A stretch of DNA of 64,000 nucleotides from Dirofilaria immitis (Eukaryota > Nematoda > Chromadorea > Rhabditida > Onchocercidae). The position numbers and the translations under genes are program-made. Of the stretch, positions 50,701 through 63,952 are shown piece by piece. Every line of letters starts with the position of its first letter. Position 1 is the stretch's first letter. The notes beneath the pieces are model-generated. The model was given only the letters and a program-made list of their open reading frames with translations. It was not told where the DNA came from and did no database searches. The stretch is taken from positions 1-64,000 of the forward strand of contig JAKNDB010000099.1 in assembly GCA_024305405.1 (NCBI GenBank). Reading direction: 5' to 3'.

Positions 50701-53700
50701 CTTTCTTGCTACTTTCGATGATATTGGTGAGTTAATTATAAATAAAAATTAGCAAAAGAAGTTCACAATTCATTAAAATTAAAAATATGGTAATATGCTC
50801 ACCTGACGTTCACGATTTGTTAATTTTTCTAAAAATGACGTAAAAACAATGCTGGATCTTCTACAATACATGACCAAACTATCTTCTTTACCGTATCGCT
50901 TACTAAAATTATATTCGAATCTTTGAAGAAAAAAAGGAAAATAGGCGTGAAAATATAAATACGAAAAACATTGAGCATTAATTAAGATAATACTTTTATG
51001 TCTTATTTTATCAAATTACCTCAATTTTTTTTGTTTTGATTCCTATAATAAACCACAATTTAATTATTTGTCAGATAAAGATTATAAAAAATAAAAAGAA
51101 AACCAGATTTTCCAGAACTATTCAACTGTACATCATCCAACATTTCGATGATCGTTGGTACAATCGAAAGTAATGATGATGGAAAAAGTGGTTGTGCTAC
51201 TGGCATTTGTTGCCTTGATGAACTTGGATGTACATCACATTCTAAAAATGTAACTTAAATTTTAATTTATGAAAATTGAAAATAGAAAATTGAAAAAAGC
51301 AAAATAAAAATTTACATATATAATATTAACAATTATAAATGAAAAAACTTTTAATATAAATTGTATATAAATTCTTTTTTGAATAATTGATTTTTTCTTT
51401 TTAATTTTTTAAATTTAAATAATAAATGAAATGGAAAAGATGACAAGCCTTCGCCAGTATTATCGGTCATCGCTTGTGTTTGATGATGAAATAATGCTGG
51501 CTCGTAAGCTGCTTGTTGTACAATAGCTGTTGCACGAAATGGAAATTTTTGACGCAAACAACTTTCACGTTCATTTGCTTCACGTGTTGCTCGACGTACC
51601 ATCTCTTGTTTCTGCTTTCGACGTGTCCGCGTCATCGTCATTATTGTTTGACTCTTAAAATTCATCATTTTTCATTTACTCTGGTAGATTTAAGAAGAAA
51701 AAGAAATTTTTTTCCTTCCAAAATTAATAAAATGATAGATCGGCTTAGGAATGCATCTTAATAAAAATAAACTTTATATGACATTTTTGTTGATTCTAAA
51801 ATTTTAGAATGAAACGAAAAAGAAAAAACAAAAGAGATATTTCAACTATGAAAAGTTAATAATTAGAAGTACTTTAATTGAATCTTTCATTACTTACCGT
51901 TGCTTGTTCCTCTTCCTTTAAGCATAGTTCCTCAACTTTACTCTTCGTATGAGGCATCCATGGTGGATCAACCATTGGCACATGACTTTGTCCAACTGGT
52001 GGAGATGGTAACGTGAAGTCAATACCTGGTGGCGGAACCTGAAATATTATCAATCAATATTCAATCATACTATATTAGGACAACGCAAGAAATTATGACA
52101 ATTTCAGTATTATTTTGAGATATAATATGAAGTTGGTAGTATTTAAAAAATGACTTTAAAGACAAGTTGTGCTCCATCTTCCATTTTTAACCATACATGA
52201 AAACGATTCCGCCATAAGGCATGAAAACGTCGCAATCCTTCCGTACGTACGTTTGGGTCATCATTTAGCAAACTATTCTTTATAACGTTAACAGTTTCCT
52301 CTGGACTACGTACCGATGATACGATAAAAAGAGATGCTGAAAAAAATTTGAATATTTCAAAATACATGCAAAATAATATTATTTGAAAAATTTTTTAGAT
52401 TGAAAAATTATTATTTCAAGTATTTGAAAATTTTAACGACAATCAACAATATTTTTGATTTCAAAAATTGAAAAATTTTACATTTTAATTTCATATTTGA
52501 TATTTTAGTAACTTAAAATTTAATAAGAAAAGAACATTGAACCAGCTGAAGTGACAATATGTTTATCACGATGTACGAGTAAATGCCAACAAATATTCAT
52601 TGTTTCTCGATAATGTTCATTACGCAATATTAGGCAACTTTTCAAAAGTGTTGATAATGGTGCATGAATTATGCATAACATTTGTGTGGCAATATATGAT
52701 AGCATTGGAGATGGAAGTGGTCGTTTATGAAGTTGATTTATTTCGATCAAATCATCCGAATCCTATAAAATTCTAACATGAAATTATCTGAAATATTTTA
52801 ATACTCTTTTAATATTAAAATATATAAATCGTCTATATTCCATGATATGCTCGATAATCTTGCATTAATCGTTTATTTCTAATCTTTGTAGCATTTTCAA
52901 TTTTTGTTGAAAGATAAGAAGAAAGAACATAAGAGATGTAAAAGAGAAGAAAAGAAAGACGAAAAATAGGGAAGAATAATTTATAATATCTCAGATAATT
53001 TAAATTAATTATATACACAAATATTTTGCTATCTGTTTATAATAAGAAAGAAATACACGAAAATTGCTTTTTCCCATTCGTCCTTCTCGATTTTCTTCCA
53101 TTTCGTTAAGCTTTTCGATAAGTAAATTTCGTAAAGCCATTGGCGGCTTATCAGGCATTGCACTTTGTCGGGTAGCGGCATTTTCTCGACGAGTGACAAA
53201 TAGGGAGTGTCGTTGTGTTGTCTGTAACATTAAAAAATAGATGAATTTGTTGACAGGTATTTATGATGATGATAATTGTAATTGTAACACGGCAATATTG
53301 TATTTATTAACTAAACCAGGTTCGTATAATATACAGCAACCAGTTATTATTTTAATGATAGCATTATCAGCATAGAGTGATTGATTTTATAGTGTATACA
53401 ATGATTTTATCATATGTTTTAAGAAATTACTATTGATATGCCTCAAAACTATTCGCATATAAGTTAATTTTAACAAGAAAAAAAGCCAACAATAAATGTC
53501 CCACACTTTTTGAGATTTTCATGGTGATTGATCCATGCATCAGTCATCACTTTACGCTTATCGACATGTCCGAGTGGTGGTAAATCTTCACCGTATACTT
53601 TCCGAAGTGCTTCTGTTAAACGATAACATTGTCGATAGACTCTTTCAAAACACCATGGATGGCAAAAGCGCTCATGGGTACAGGACAGATTAAATGAATT

Positions 53701-56700
53701 TGCCATTTTAATTACTATCTATAATCATCATTTTATAAAATTATTTTAAACATTCGATGCGGAGGACATTAATTTAACTATGTGTCAAAATACATGTATA
53801 TTTCAAGATGCGAATCTTCCCTTTACATTGCAAAGATAGAAGTTATAAAAGAAATTAGATGTGAATATTATCATTACTGATATTAATATAATTATTATTC
53901 ATATATGCTTTAAATTTCACTTAGTTAATTTCATCGGTATATTACTTTTTTTATGAGACATCTATCATATTATAGTTTGAAGTTATAAAAGATAAAAATT
54001 TGTACCTTCAACCATGGAAAATTTCTAAACATTAATTCTTCATCATCGTCAAGATTTGTCTGCAGTTGCTGATGGCTTGATACAGTAGGTCGAGATATGC
54101 TATCCTGTGTTGATGATAGTATCGGTGTTATACTTATTTTTGATCCATTTTCCGGTGATACTACTGTTTCAGTTGATTGTTTCAGACCATCTCGTGTTCC
54201 TTCTCCCCATCCACTACCAACTGATGGCAGTACGGTAGCAGGTATTGCTAAAATTTCATATTCAGATTATGCTATTGAAATAAATGAAATAATCAAATTT
54301 GCGAAAGTTTGCAATATCTCAGAGCATTGAAATATTGAAATATCGTTATCAACCGTAATCTCAACTAACTGATTAACAAAAAGAGTGTTTAATTTTTTGG
54401 AAAAAATCTAATTAATTTCAAATTTAATATAGAACGGTATATTGGAAAAAGAAACACTTTTGTTTAATATTACCAAAATCTTTCGAATGGCAATATACAA
54501 TATTCTAACTATAAAATTACTACCGTAATTTTAGTGGTAATATATTACGATAATAATACCTCAGTACTGCAAGGATTAGTTAAACCTTTCAAGAAACTAT
54601 GCTAATTAGAAAGAAGCAAATTAGAATATACTTTGCTAAAAAAAAAAGGAAAAATAGACAAATAAGAAAATAATTTGTTAAGTAATTCAAAAAAGTCAAA
54701 AATATTGTTTAAAATAAAATATAAGGTGTAAAATTATTCCTTGAGCTTGAAAAACTTAACTTCATGTTTACTTTACAAGAAGATTAGTATTTATGATAAT
54801 TGAAGAATTGAAATTTCAAAGATTAAAAAATTTCGAAGAGGGCTAAAATCAAAGCGTTTTGGTATTTGTTTGAAAATAAAAGTATATGAGTTGAAGGGCA
54901 AATTCAAAGTTATGCTATGGGTTTGCTTTTGCAATTTCAAATTAAGGATATAAAATAAAATCTAAATTTGAAAAGTGTTATAAAATTAAAAGGAAAATTT
55001 AAGGAGTCAATTGAAAGTAAATAATAGCATAAATTACTTACTTGCTTCACCAGTACCATCTTTTTCATCATCAAATTGCGTATTTTTTGGAGATTTAAGA
55101 TTTCTGTAAAATCGACAATAATATCATAAGTATTTTAACATTTAAAAACTAAAAATTGAAATGATAATTTCTTCGAATAAAATTATTTTTATAACAAAAA
55201 TAAACCATACATGACATTTAATGTTACTATCAAATGAATTAATATTAAATGAATATAGATTTTAATGAATAATAGTGATAAAGTAATCGATTTAATACAC
55301 GCATAAAACAATTTACGGCCTGTAAAAAACATGCACAGTAATTAATTTCCAGTATCTGATACGAACCATTAATCCTAATTTTTTGAAGTGTAACAATAAA
55401 ATGAATTAATTAACATTTATTTTCAATAAATTATTTATTTGATAATAAATAATAGTTTTTAAACCTTTCGTTTCATATTCCAATACAACAATAATCTAAT
55501 GCTATTAAATAAATTATATTAATAATAAATTATTAGTAAATAAATTTTAACTATTTCCAATTTCATAAAATAATTAGAAGATTGGCTTTTTCTGATGATT
55601 GAAATAAAAGAATATATTAAAGATTAATTATTTATTTAGATAGAATAAGTTATATACCTTATGGATCGACGAAGTTTCTCATTTAATTCAAATGGTTGCG
55701 ATGATGCATTAGATGGCGAACCATATTTAAATAATCGTTGTCGACCTTGTGCTAATCGTCGAGCTACAAAAAAAATCAAAAATTAGAATGAAATATCATT
55801 TTTCTATATATTTACCTTTATATATATTATACAGAAAACTAATTTTTTCATTTCTGATATACAAGTTACATGTGTAGAATAAACGCTAAGTAATGCTAAT
55901 TTCATAACAATTATTAGATAATCAATCAGCGATTAATAAATAACCGTTCATTTTCCATTATCATAATGTTATAACTTAGATTAAGCAAAACTTTCAAAAT
56001 TATATTTAGCTGTAAATATTTGATAATTCATTTTTACAAAAGAAAACGAATTATTGAGTGAAATAGAAAAAAAGAACCGAAAGCATTTAGCAATAACTAT
56101 TTAGCTAAAGAGCAAAGAAAAATTAAAAACTGAAAAGAAAGTAAACAAAAAATTAGTAAACAAGTGAATAAACTGATATACAACACAAATGCATCCTAAA
56201 TAAACAATAAAAAAAGTGATAAAAGAAAACCATGCATAGAATATCATAATTATTAAATTCTTCGATCACTGTTTTCCGTTAAATTTTCGATAAATCATAT
56301 TTCCTAAAATCATACAGAAACGGTACAAAAACAATACAAATTGCAAGTAAGATGCAATCCAGTTTTATCATCATTTATTTCATCATTTATTTTTTCTTAC
56401 CTTTACAATTAATTTCATTTTTTTTTAAAGGAAATACTAGACAAGGAAAAATTGGAGCAAAACAGAATTCCTCGATAGAATCGTTGGGGATGATAGATTC
56501 AAGCAGTAGGAATTCTGCAGCACAATTGTTGAACAAGGATAGATTGAAACATAAGGATTCTACGGTACAATTATTGAGTAAAAAAGATTCAAACAATAGA
56601 ATTCATTCTTGAAAACATCTATTAAGTTAAACAAACAATTGATAATAACGGTAATATATCTTCATGCTTTTTCTGGAAATTAAAAAAAAGACAAGAAGAG

Positions 56701-59700
56701 GTAATTAAGGAACTAATTATTACTTATTAAATCCCAAAATTTAAAAAATTTAAAGAAACTTCCCATATTAAAACTCTCTTTCTTTCTCTTTCTTCATTTA
56801 AAATTTTAGTTTTTATTATAATATAAATAAGCAAATATAATGCAATTAAACTTCCATAGCGATATGATCAAAATTTTTCCTTCCATTTTTTTCATTCCAA
56901 TATTTAGTAAAATTAATTGATTCATTAGAAATTAATATAATATATTTAGCTTCATTCATTATAATTTTATACTTTACATCTTGTTAACAGGATGTATATG
57001 TATTATCATTGATGAATTGATGGAAATTTCAATGATATTAATTTCTTATCATTCATACAATTTTGTATTCAAAAAAGAAAATAAAACTTTTGAAATATAA
57101 ATTTTTTAAATTAAAATTTAATATTTTGAAGAATTTGATAAATTAAAATTACAAAAATGAAATAATAGCATAAGACTTATTTTTAGAGAAAGAAAAAGAG
57201 AGATAATTTAAATATCGCTGTTTTTTTATTCTCTTTTTTTTTTTTTTTTAAAACCTGGTCTCGAGATGATTGCGGTGATGACCATTGAATGTGTTGGAAC
57301 AGTTAATGTATGGGAGCGCCTCACGTGTGGATGCTTTTCCCCATATTTTCGTTCATAGTTTGGTCTCTTTTTATACGCAAGATGTTGATCGCTTAACGAA
57401 ATATGACGTTCAGCATTGATATAACGCGTCAATTTGTCATCATTCGGATCAGTATCTGTGGGGGTCACTTTTTACATCGAGAATTTGCTTATTTTATACA
57501 GTGTTGTTGTTGTAGGATGATTGAAACAATGATTATTTCTAATATTCAAATAATAAAATTCTCTAATCATTTCATTTTCGCTTCTTTTCTCTTGTTTTTG
57601 CTTCTGCTTAACAAAATTAAACAATCAATCGATCAATCAATCAATCAATCAATCAATTAATTATATCATCTATATCAGACATGAAAGATATGCTTACAAT
57701 AAAACTTGAAGAGCAACTGAAATAATATAAGCGACAAATTTAGCTTAAACGTCATAAATATTTATTGATATATATACAAACCTTTCTTATCACCTGGCTG
57801 TATGAACTCATCCGCATGTTCATGTGAACTTCGTGATGAATTTTCCTCATTTGTTGATAAGCTAATTCGACGATCACCTTCTGTAAAATATTGGAGTTAT
57901 TAAATCTGTTCCATTCAATTATTATCTTTTATCATTATAACTCTCAATGCTATCATCATTTGTCTTAAACAATTACTATAATAAGAGAGAACAAATATAA
58001 TAGAAATAAAAGTTTAGATAAAACATAAAACTAAAGATATTCTTTGATAATACTTTGGATATTCTATGATTTTAATCGAAATAGAAAAAAAAGAAAGAAA
58101 ATAAGTTACGATGAACTGATGAATTGATATCCGTAATGCTTTGTATACTACTTGTTGTTTGTTGATGCTGTTGTGAGCTGAATGTATTCGAAAGAATAGA
58201 CCAACGTCGATTTAACATTATTTTATCAAAGTTTGACGCACCACCACCACTAACTCCTTTGTTACCTCGAAAACGTGGTATCGTCTTAAATTAGCAAATG
58301 TTAATTTTTGCATACAGGTGAAGTTAAATTGTTATTATGCTATATATTTAAAAAATATTTAAAACTTCTTTTCATAATTTTTAATATTGCAAAAATTCAA
58401 TCACATTGTTATTTTAAATATTTGTAATAGTTTTATTAAATTAAAATTTAAAATATTTCAATTAAAAATATCTAATATTATTATTAGTTATTAATATAAT
58501 TTTAAGGATGTTTAAAGTATTAAAATATTTGCACCTGAAATGTTTCTCTTAAGAAGGCAGTGATTTCATTGAGCAAAAGACATGCAAGAAATAAAATAGC
58601 TGGTGGACAACGTTCACCACTTTCATCATTTACAATTCCTAAAATATTTCTTTTCATATTCTTTCTAAAAAAAACTTTTTGAAATATTTTTTCAAGCATA
58701 TTAAAATGATTTAATTATTGAAAATTCATAAATAATTATTTTTTCAAATTTAATTTTAATAACAAATGGAAACCTTCGTCAAAGAAATCTTCTAAATTAT
58801 CAACGATGATAAGTTCACGTCGATTTAAGTCAATCTTTTTGGATGGAACTTTATTAGGTATTGCTCCATTAGCTTCCATGATTTTATAAATTCGCTGACC
58901 AAGCTAAATTATTAAAATTAAAAATTATAGATAAGATTGAGAAACATCATTAATTAATTAAAATTATCAGTATATCAAAATTTCTTGAATTGTTTGGCTT
59001 ATTTTAAGCAGAACTATTTAAATGTAATGTTTTCAAAAGCTTAATTATTTAACTTTTTGAAAAATACAATTCATCAAATAACCTGACATCCCCAATCATA
59101 GAAGCAACGAGCAGCAGCACGTTGCATCATGTGCATTCGACGTGTTGCACTTGGCGTACCACGGATACCAATGAATCCACTTAATTGACATGGATTATTT
59201 GAACGTATCCATTCCGGCCAATCTCCTGAATTTAAATTTAATAAGTTTTTTTCACTCTTATTGATTAGTTTATTGGTTAGTTTAAGGTAATTCAAATATT
59301 CAATATCATACCTTTATTACATCGATGAACAAAGAGTGCACATTCGAGAAGAAGTGTAGCTCTTGCAAGTACAGGAGATTTCAAATCTAATAATGCACCT
59401 AAAAGCGGAGGATCCGGATAGCTTCCTGGACGACATGTTTCAAGAAAAATGAAAAACGTCGTACACCTTTCTTGGATACCACGCAAATTGATAAATTTAC
59501 GTGATGGAAAATTTAGAGCTGCTAGGGAAGTCCGTTTTGGATGCAATGATTCTGAAATTAAAAACGTCACATAATGTTAAAATTGTCTTTATAAATTCCG
59601 TTCTCAAAATATCAAATTCTAGAAAAAGCATCATGCTCAGATTTAAGTATTAATTGAAAATTTAAAACCTTGTTTATCATCGACGGATTCAGTCGATTTT

Positions 59701-62700
59701 TGACTTGCAGCAAAAGTTTTAACGAAGGAGGTTTCTGTAGAGCTTTCGAACGACGCTCATCATGCGTGAAAATTCCATTCTAAGCATGTATAAATATTCA
59801 AAAGTAATGAAAATATAAAACTTAAAAAATTGCTAAAAAATCTTACAAAATTATATTTCATATAAACTGATAATATATTTAAAATTTTTTATATTATTTA
59901 ATTAAGTAACCAGGTAGCTATCAGTAATTTGCCGGAATAATTTAAATTCTATTACTTAGTTAATTAATCAATTAATTATCAAAGATTTCAATTGTATTCA
60001 GAATAAAGTAAAATACTTAAATAATCATCATTATTAGAGTCAACAATGACATGGAAAAAAGAACAAAAGAACATTTAAATCAAATTTGATTAAATTAAAT
60101 TAAAATTATTGAATAATTAACAAATATAGACAGCATACTAGACATTTCAATAAAAACATTGCTTTTCTTATTCAATATAAAATTTAAAATAAACTTTCAA
60201 TTACCTGACTTTTATCATCATCATTTATTTCAACATCTGAACCAGTATCATCATTATTATCCAGTCGCACAGATTTTAATAAATTTAGAGCTAAATAAAA
60301 ATAATAATTAAAAGTAAAGGACATCAGTACTTCTTTTATATTTAAATTAATTTAAAACTACATAGAATATATATTTCGCTTGTTGTGAATGAATTTTTAA
60401 AATTTTAATTAACCGATTATTTATCACTAATTGCAAAAATTATATTATCAAAATCATTTAGATTTACGATTTAATACACTTTCCATAACCGGTGATAAAT
60501 AAAGATAAACAAAATATAACTTTTATAAAAAAAAATTAAAATTTTAGTTTTTAATTGTTATTTCTAATCAATTATATTATTTTATTTGCCTCTTACTGAC
60601 ATGTTAAATCAACTGAGTAGCCTTGGGAAAAAAAAATTTTTTACAAATGGTTTTTCTTCTCTTATCAAAGTTATCAGTTACAAATTCCAACCCAATGATA
60701 TTCTAAGTTAAAATTAATTGAGAAAGAAATTTAATTGAATAATTCATTTTTTAATAACCATTTACCAAAATGAAGTTTGCCACCACTCCTCTTTTAACAA
60801 CATTGAGAGGTAACAAAGGTGAAACTGATAAATTTGCAATAGTTCCTTCATCATTTATTTGTACATTTCTTGGAGTAGAAGGAGATGAGTCTAAATCGCT
60901 ATCATCAGTATTCGAAACCTGTAATCGTTAAAAAATATTTGCTGATAAAGTAACTCTCTAATATACATTTTATATAAAGCGGCGCTGATTTCGAGAACAA
61001 AGCGCTTTTAAATATTCCAAAGTTGAATATAAATTTGAATCTAAATTCTTCCAATAAAATATTTTATATTATTTAATCAATATCTCTAATTTACTGCATG
61101 CATAAATTAATATCATTCAGCTTAATAAAGGTAGCTGAAATTGCATAGTTATTCTCGAAAAGTTGCTTTTCATAATATATTAGTATACGATATGAAGTGT
61201 AATTATTTTTAACCTCAAACAATTATGTTAATATGACAAATAAATAAATAAATAAATACTTTTTCACGTTTTTTAAATAAGCCTCTTCTCAAGGAAGCGG
61301 ATTCACGTAAATGTACTTGTGTTGTTGCTGTACCGCTAATACTTGAACGTATACTTTCATCTTCGCTATTATTATCCGATCTTATTTCAATCCTAAAAAT
61401 ACATTAAAATGATATATGGAAATTTTATAAATTATATCCCATATATGTGCAATGCATCAAATGCAAAAAAAAAAAAATGAGTGATAAAAATGAGAGTTTT
61501 CTAAGAAATATAGCAAACAGTTTTCAAAATATCCTAAAATATTTGCAATTTTATATTTAAAATTAGGAAAGTTTTTTCTTAATTTTAAAACTTAACATTT
61601 ACATTTAATCGGACAGAGATACTATAGCTATTATGTTGCAATAATTAAAGTTAGCTATAATACTTTCCGAAATCACTATTTCATCATTTCAAATTATTAG
61701 TATTATATTTTGAAATGATTAAATTCTAGTGCGAAAATGATAAATTTTAGATATTAATTTTTAATCAGTTATCTATCCTTAATTTCACTATATTACTACT
61801 TAATATTTATATTATTTTTAAAATATTTTTATTTTAAATCATTTTTAACATTAACATTTGAAATTGGATTTTGATAATATTGATATCTGTGCAAATTGCT
61901 TGCATAAATTATAAGTTATATAAATAATATTATCAGTACTAATATTTTGCCACATTAATTATGTTTTTGTAAAATTAAATAAGTGAAAAAGTAAGCAATT
62001 CAAGCAGCAATATGATTAATATGAAAGCTGAATTTAATAAAATTAAAAAATTCAAATGTTATTGCATCAACAAATGACAATCAAATGAACCAACAATGAA
62101 GCAATCTGTTCAACATTGATCGATAACAAAATAACATTTAACAAAATATTTAAATGATAATAGTACCGAACGATACATTCATATTCAAATGAAACAAAAA
62201 AAAAAACATATATATATTTGCGACTAAATAGTCGCTCAATTTTTTTAGTATATCAAACATGCAAACATATAAATTTGTTAATTAATTTAAAAGTGCTTTT
62301 TATGGGTGGGTTGATGGGTGTGGGCGTTGGTGTGTGTGGGCGTATATGCGTGGGTGTGTGCAAAGTGATTAAATTAAACAACAATGAGCAAGATGTCAAT
62401 CTTCTTCAGTGTCCTTCCATTTTTTTTTAATTTCTTTAGAATCCGAAATTTTAGCGATGAAAGAATTAAAAAAATAGAAAAAAAAGAAATTTATTTAATT
62501 TTCCATTTAATTAATTTAGTTAAAATATGAAAATTTAACGTGCATTACAACACTGATATGATAAAATTTAAAATTATTCAGTTAAAATATCATTTTTCGT
62601 TCTTTTGAAAAATCGAATCTTAAAATTTTCTTAAGATATCTAATAGCGAAATGATAACAAATAATAATAGGTTGATGAGAAGTTTCTAACTAAATTGAAA

Positions 62701-63952
62701 TGATTGTTATCATTTATTGGTGGAATGAAAACTAATAGTGATTATGATTTTTAAAAGTTCATGATCGTGTCTATCTAAAAACTATTATAATATTTCATAT
62801 CTAATAAAGATTGTGCCAAAATAGTTGGCTGGACAATACGGTCAAGATGATCGGATAAATTCGAGCAATTCAATTAATTACTGATTAAGTAAAATCTATA
62901 AATGTTTACCAAATATATATATCACTAAAAGCAGATAATTTCTACTTAGTAAATTATTTCATATTTGATCAGCTTGAATTCATTCTAAACTAGTTAATAG
63001 AAATGTTAATAAAATTTTTACATTCAAAGACCAATAATTAAGTTAATAAAGAATGATTAAAATTATCTTAAGATTAAATCGATCAATAATTTTAATCAAG
63101 CGATATCATGGAAGGAAAAAGAAAGGACACTAAAGAAGTTTGATATAATATTATACTAATAATTACTCGTTATCATCGTTGCTTGCGAATTTTGCATTTC
63201 GTTCGGATAGAAAGATTTCAGGGAGTGGACACAGTAAAGATGTCCGACGGGAAGAATACAGCTGTGACGTACCGCTAAAAAAGAATGAATTGTTTTTTAA
63301 ATATTTAATTTATTAGTATATTTCTTAACATTCAATTCATATTTTAAGTTAAATTTTTAAATAATAAATTTTACAGCTTACACATCAAGAAATTGACTTT
63401 GATTTTCCGGTGGTCGTCCATCTAATAAAGCACTCAAACCTACAAGTCGAAATGAACTACCATACTGTTCTTGAATAAATGATACAAATAATCGCACATC
63501 CTGATATAAACTCTGAAATTTACCGGTCAGATCACAAGATAATGCAGAAGATATCCGAACATTACAATATGCTGAAGATAAGTTGAATTTTTAACTGATT
63601 CTACGGTAATCTCATATTTTCAATAGCGTTAAAAAAATAGTACTTCACTTGGCCCTTCAGATATGCAAATGAAGCATGACGAAATTGAAATAAAAGAAAG
63701 GAAGAAAGAATTTAATCCTAAAAATAATTTGCACACTATAAACTTAACAGCCAACCATATTTTCAGGTTGCAAAAGTTCATTCATTGTGTTCATTAACTT
63801 TGATACTACTGGCTTTAATATCACTTTGATAACTGTTCCCTCAATTCCTTTCAAATTTTCGTTAAAATTATTTGTATACGAAGGTAAAGAGGAATCTGAT
63901 CTAACAGTTCGACGACCGGGTGATGAAGCACTCCGTGTACGATAAATTCCGG
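38122..63952 (-). CDS. unc-80: UNC-80, NALCN/NCA sodium-leak channel complex subunit, 5' end missing
   Basis: Large scaffold of the NALCN (nematode NCA) leak-channel complex that sets neuronal excitability. It is needed, with UNC-79, for channel localisation. I recognise 49 exons giving about 2450 residues, roughly the C-terminal three quarters of a protein of about 3200. The gene continues past the right edge. Diagnostic strings: HLRESASLRRGLFKK, PGSYPDPPLLGALLDLKSP, LLLNEITAFLRETFQ, VDPPWMPHTKSKVEEL, TRTRRKQKQEMVRRA, HGLYFKDLKQTLKKEQCD, ANVPSAKKIIIHGP, GGIPSQFPIHEETQF and PRDALLLLAATF. It ends at TAA 38122-38124 after FVDRITARHHYV. Exon phases chain correctly except at seven homopolymer gaps and two unresolved junctions (53059/52762 and 38923/38559). 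One intron is GC-AG. No membrane segments stand out, as expected for this peripheral subunit. Confidence 0.95.
42456..42533. repeat. intronic repeat, copy 1
   Basis: Shares about 60 bp with 43290-43366 (core TTTCTTTAATTTTCCAATCA and TTTCAAAGATGTTATTT, then TTAATGAATAAAAA), with one or two mismatches. Both copies lie in unc-80 introns, in the same orientation. Confidence 0.85.
43290..43366. repeat. intronic repeat, copy 2
   Basis: Partner of 42456-42533, about 835 bp away in a different unc-80 intron. Confidence 0.85.
46915..46962. repeat. polypyrimidine (CT)n tract in unc-80 intron
   Basis: C/T-rich run with several CTCTCTCTC stretches. It is purine (GA) in the transcript strand. Confidence 0.9.
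47759..47790. repeat. perfect 13-bp palindrome in unc-80 intron
   Basis: ATGTTATGCAATA and TATTGCATAACAT are exact reverse complements around a 6-base loop. Confidence 0.9.
48360..53718 (-). other. unc-80: unc-80 exon block C (11 exons)
   Basis: Exons: 53507-53718, 53059-53221, 52543-52762, 52155-52336, 51898-52038, 51449-51653, 51104-51241, 50803-50920, 49369-49455, 48902-49054, 48360-48591. The most conserved part, with SCTHERFCHPWCFERVYRQC, RFHALWRNRFHVWLKMEDG and VPPPGIDFTLPSPPVG. Frame gaps sit at the homopolymer runs 53507-53511, 50831-50835 and 48443-48447. The join 53059/52762 is out of phase for an unresolved reason. The intron 51242-51448 starts GC instead of GT. Confidence 0.9.
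49166..49261. repeat. 48-bp tandem duplication in unc-80 intron
   Basis: Two adjacent 48-bp copies beginning TTATGCTTAGTCATAATTTA and TTATGCTTAATCATAATTTA, with a single difference. Confidence 0.95.
54006..58903 (-). other. unc-80: unc-80 exon block B (8 exons)
   Basis: Exons: 58774-58903, 58535-58638, 58110-58284, 57782-57880, 57255-57467, 55658-55763, 55042-55103, 54006-54247. This is the less conserved, Ser/Gln-rich middle of the protein (TFSSQQHQQTTSSIQS, GDRRISLSTNEENSSRSS, ARRLAQGRQRLFKYGSPS). All phases join without a gap. The 1.5-kb intron 55764-57254 contains an open frame at 56352-56612 that I could not connect to the protein. Confidence 0.82.
57622..57660. repeat. (CAAT)n microsatellite in unc-80 intron
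   Basis: About nine CAAT/CGAT tetranucleotides just upstream (in transcript sense) of exon 57255-57467. Confidence 0.9.
59083..63952 (-). other. unc-80: unc-80 exon block A (9 exons)
   Basis: Exons: 63756-63952, 63382-63512, 63167-63274, 61260-61392, 60766-60918, 60205-60290, 59669-59779, 59312-59551, 59083-59225. They encode YQDVRLFVSFIQEQYGSSF, IEIRSDNNSEDES, LRESASLRRGLF and ETCRPGSYPDPPLL. Frame gaps sit at 60792-60795 and 59717-59720 (both plus-strand T-runs), each one base short. The 1.8-kb intron 61393-63166 holds a G-rich quadruplex motif. Confidence 0.88.
62304..62324 (+). other. G-quadruplex motif in unc-80 intron
   Basis: Four GGG tracts at 62304-62306, 62308-62310, 62316-62318 and 62322-62324, with loops of 1, 5 and 3 bases, satisfy the usual G3N1-7 pattern on the plus strand. 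It opens a GT-rich stretch to about 62362 in otherwise AT-rich DNA. The plus strand is the transcription template for unc-80, so the transcript is C-rich here. Confidence 0.8.

Noticed and set aside
56352..56612. Open frame of 86 codons (Ser/Asn-rich) on the plus strand within unc-80
   Set aside because: It is antisense to a large intron of unc-80, with no motif and no visible splice context. A nested gene cannot be excluded but is unsupported.
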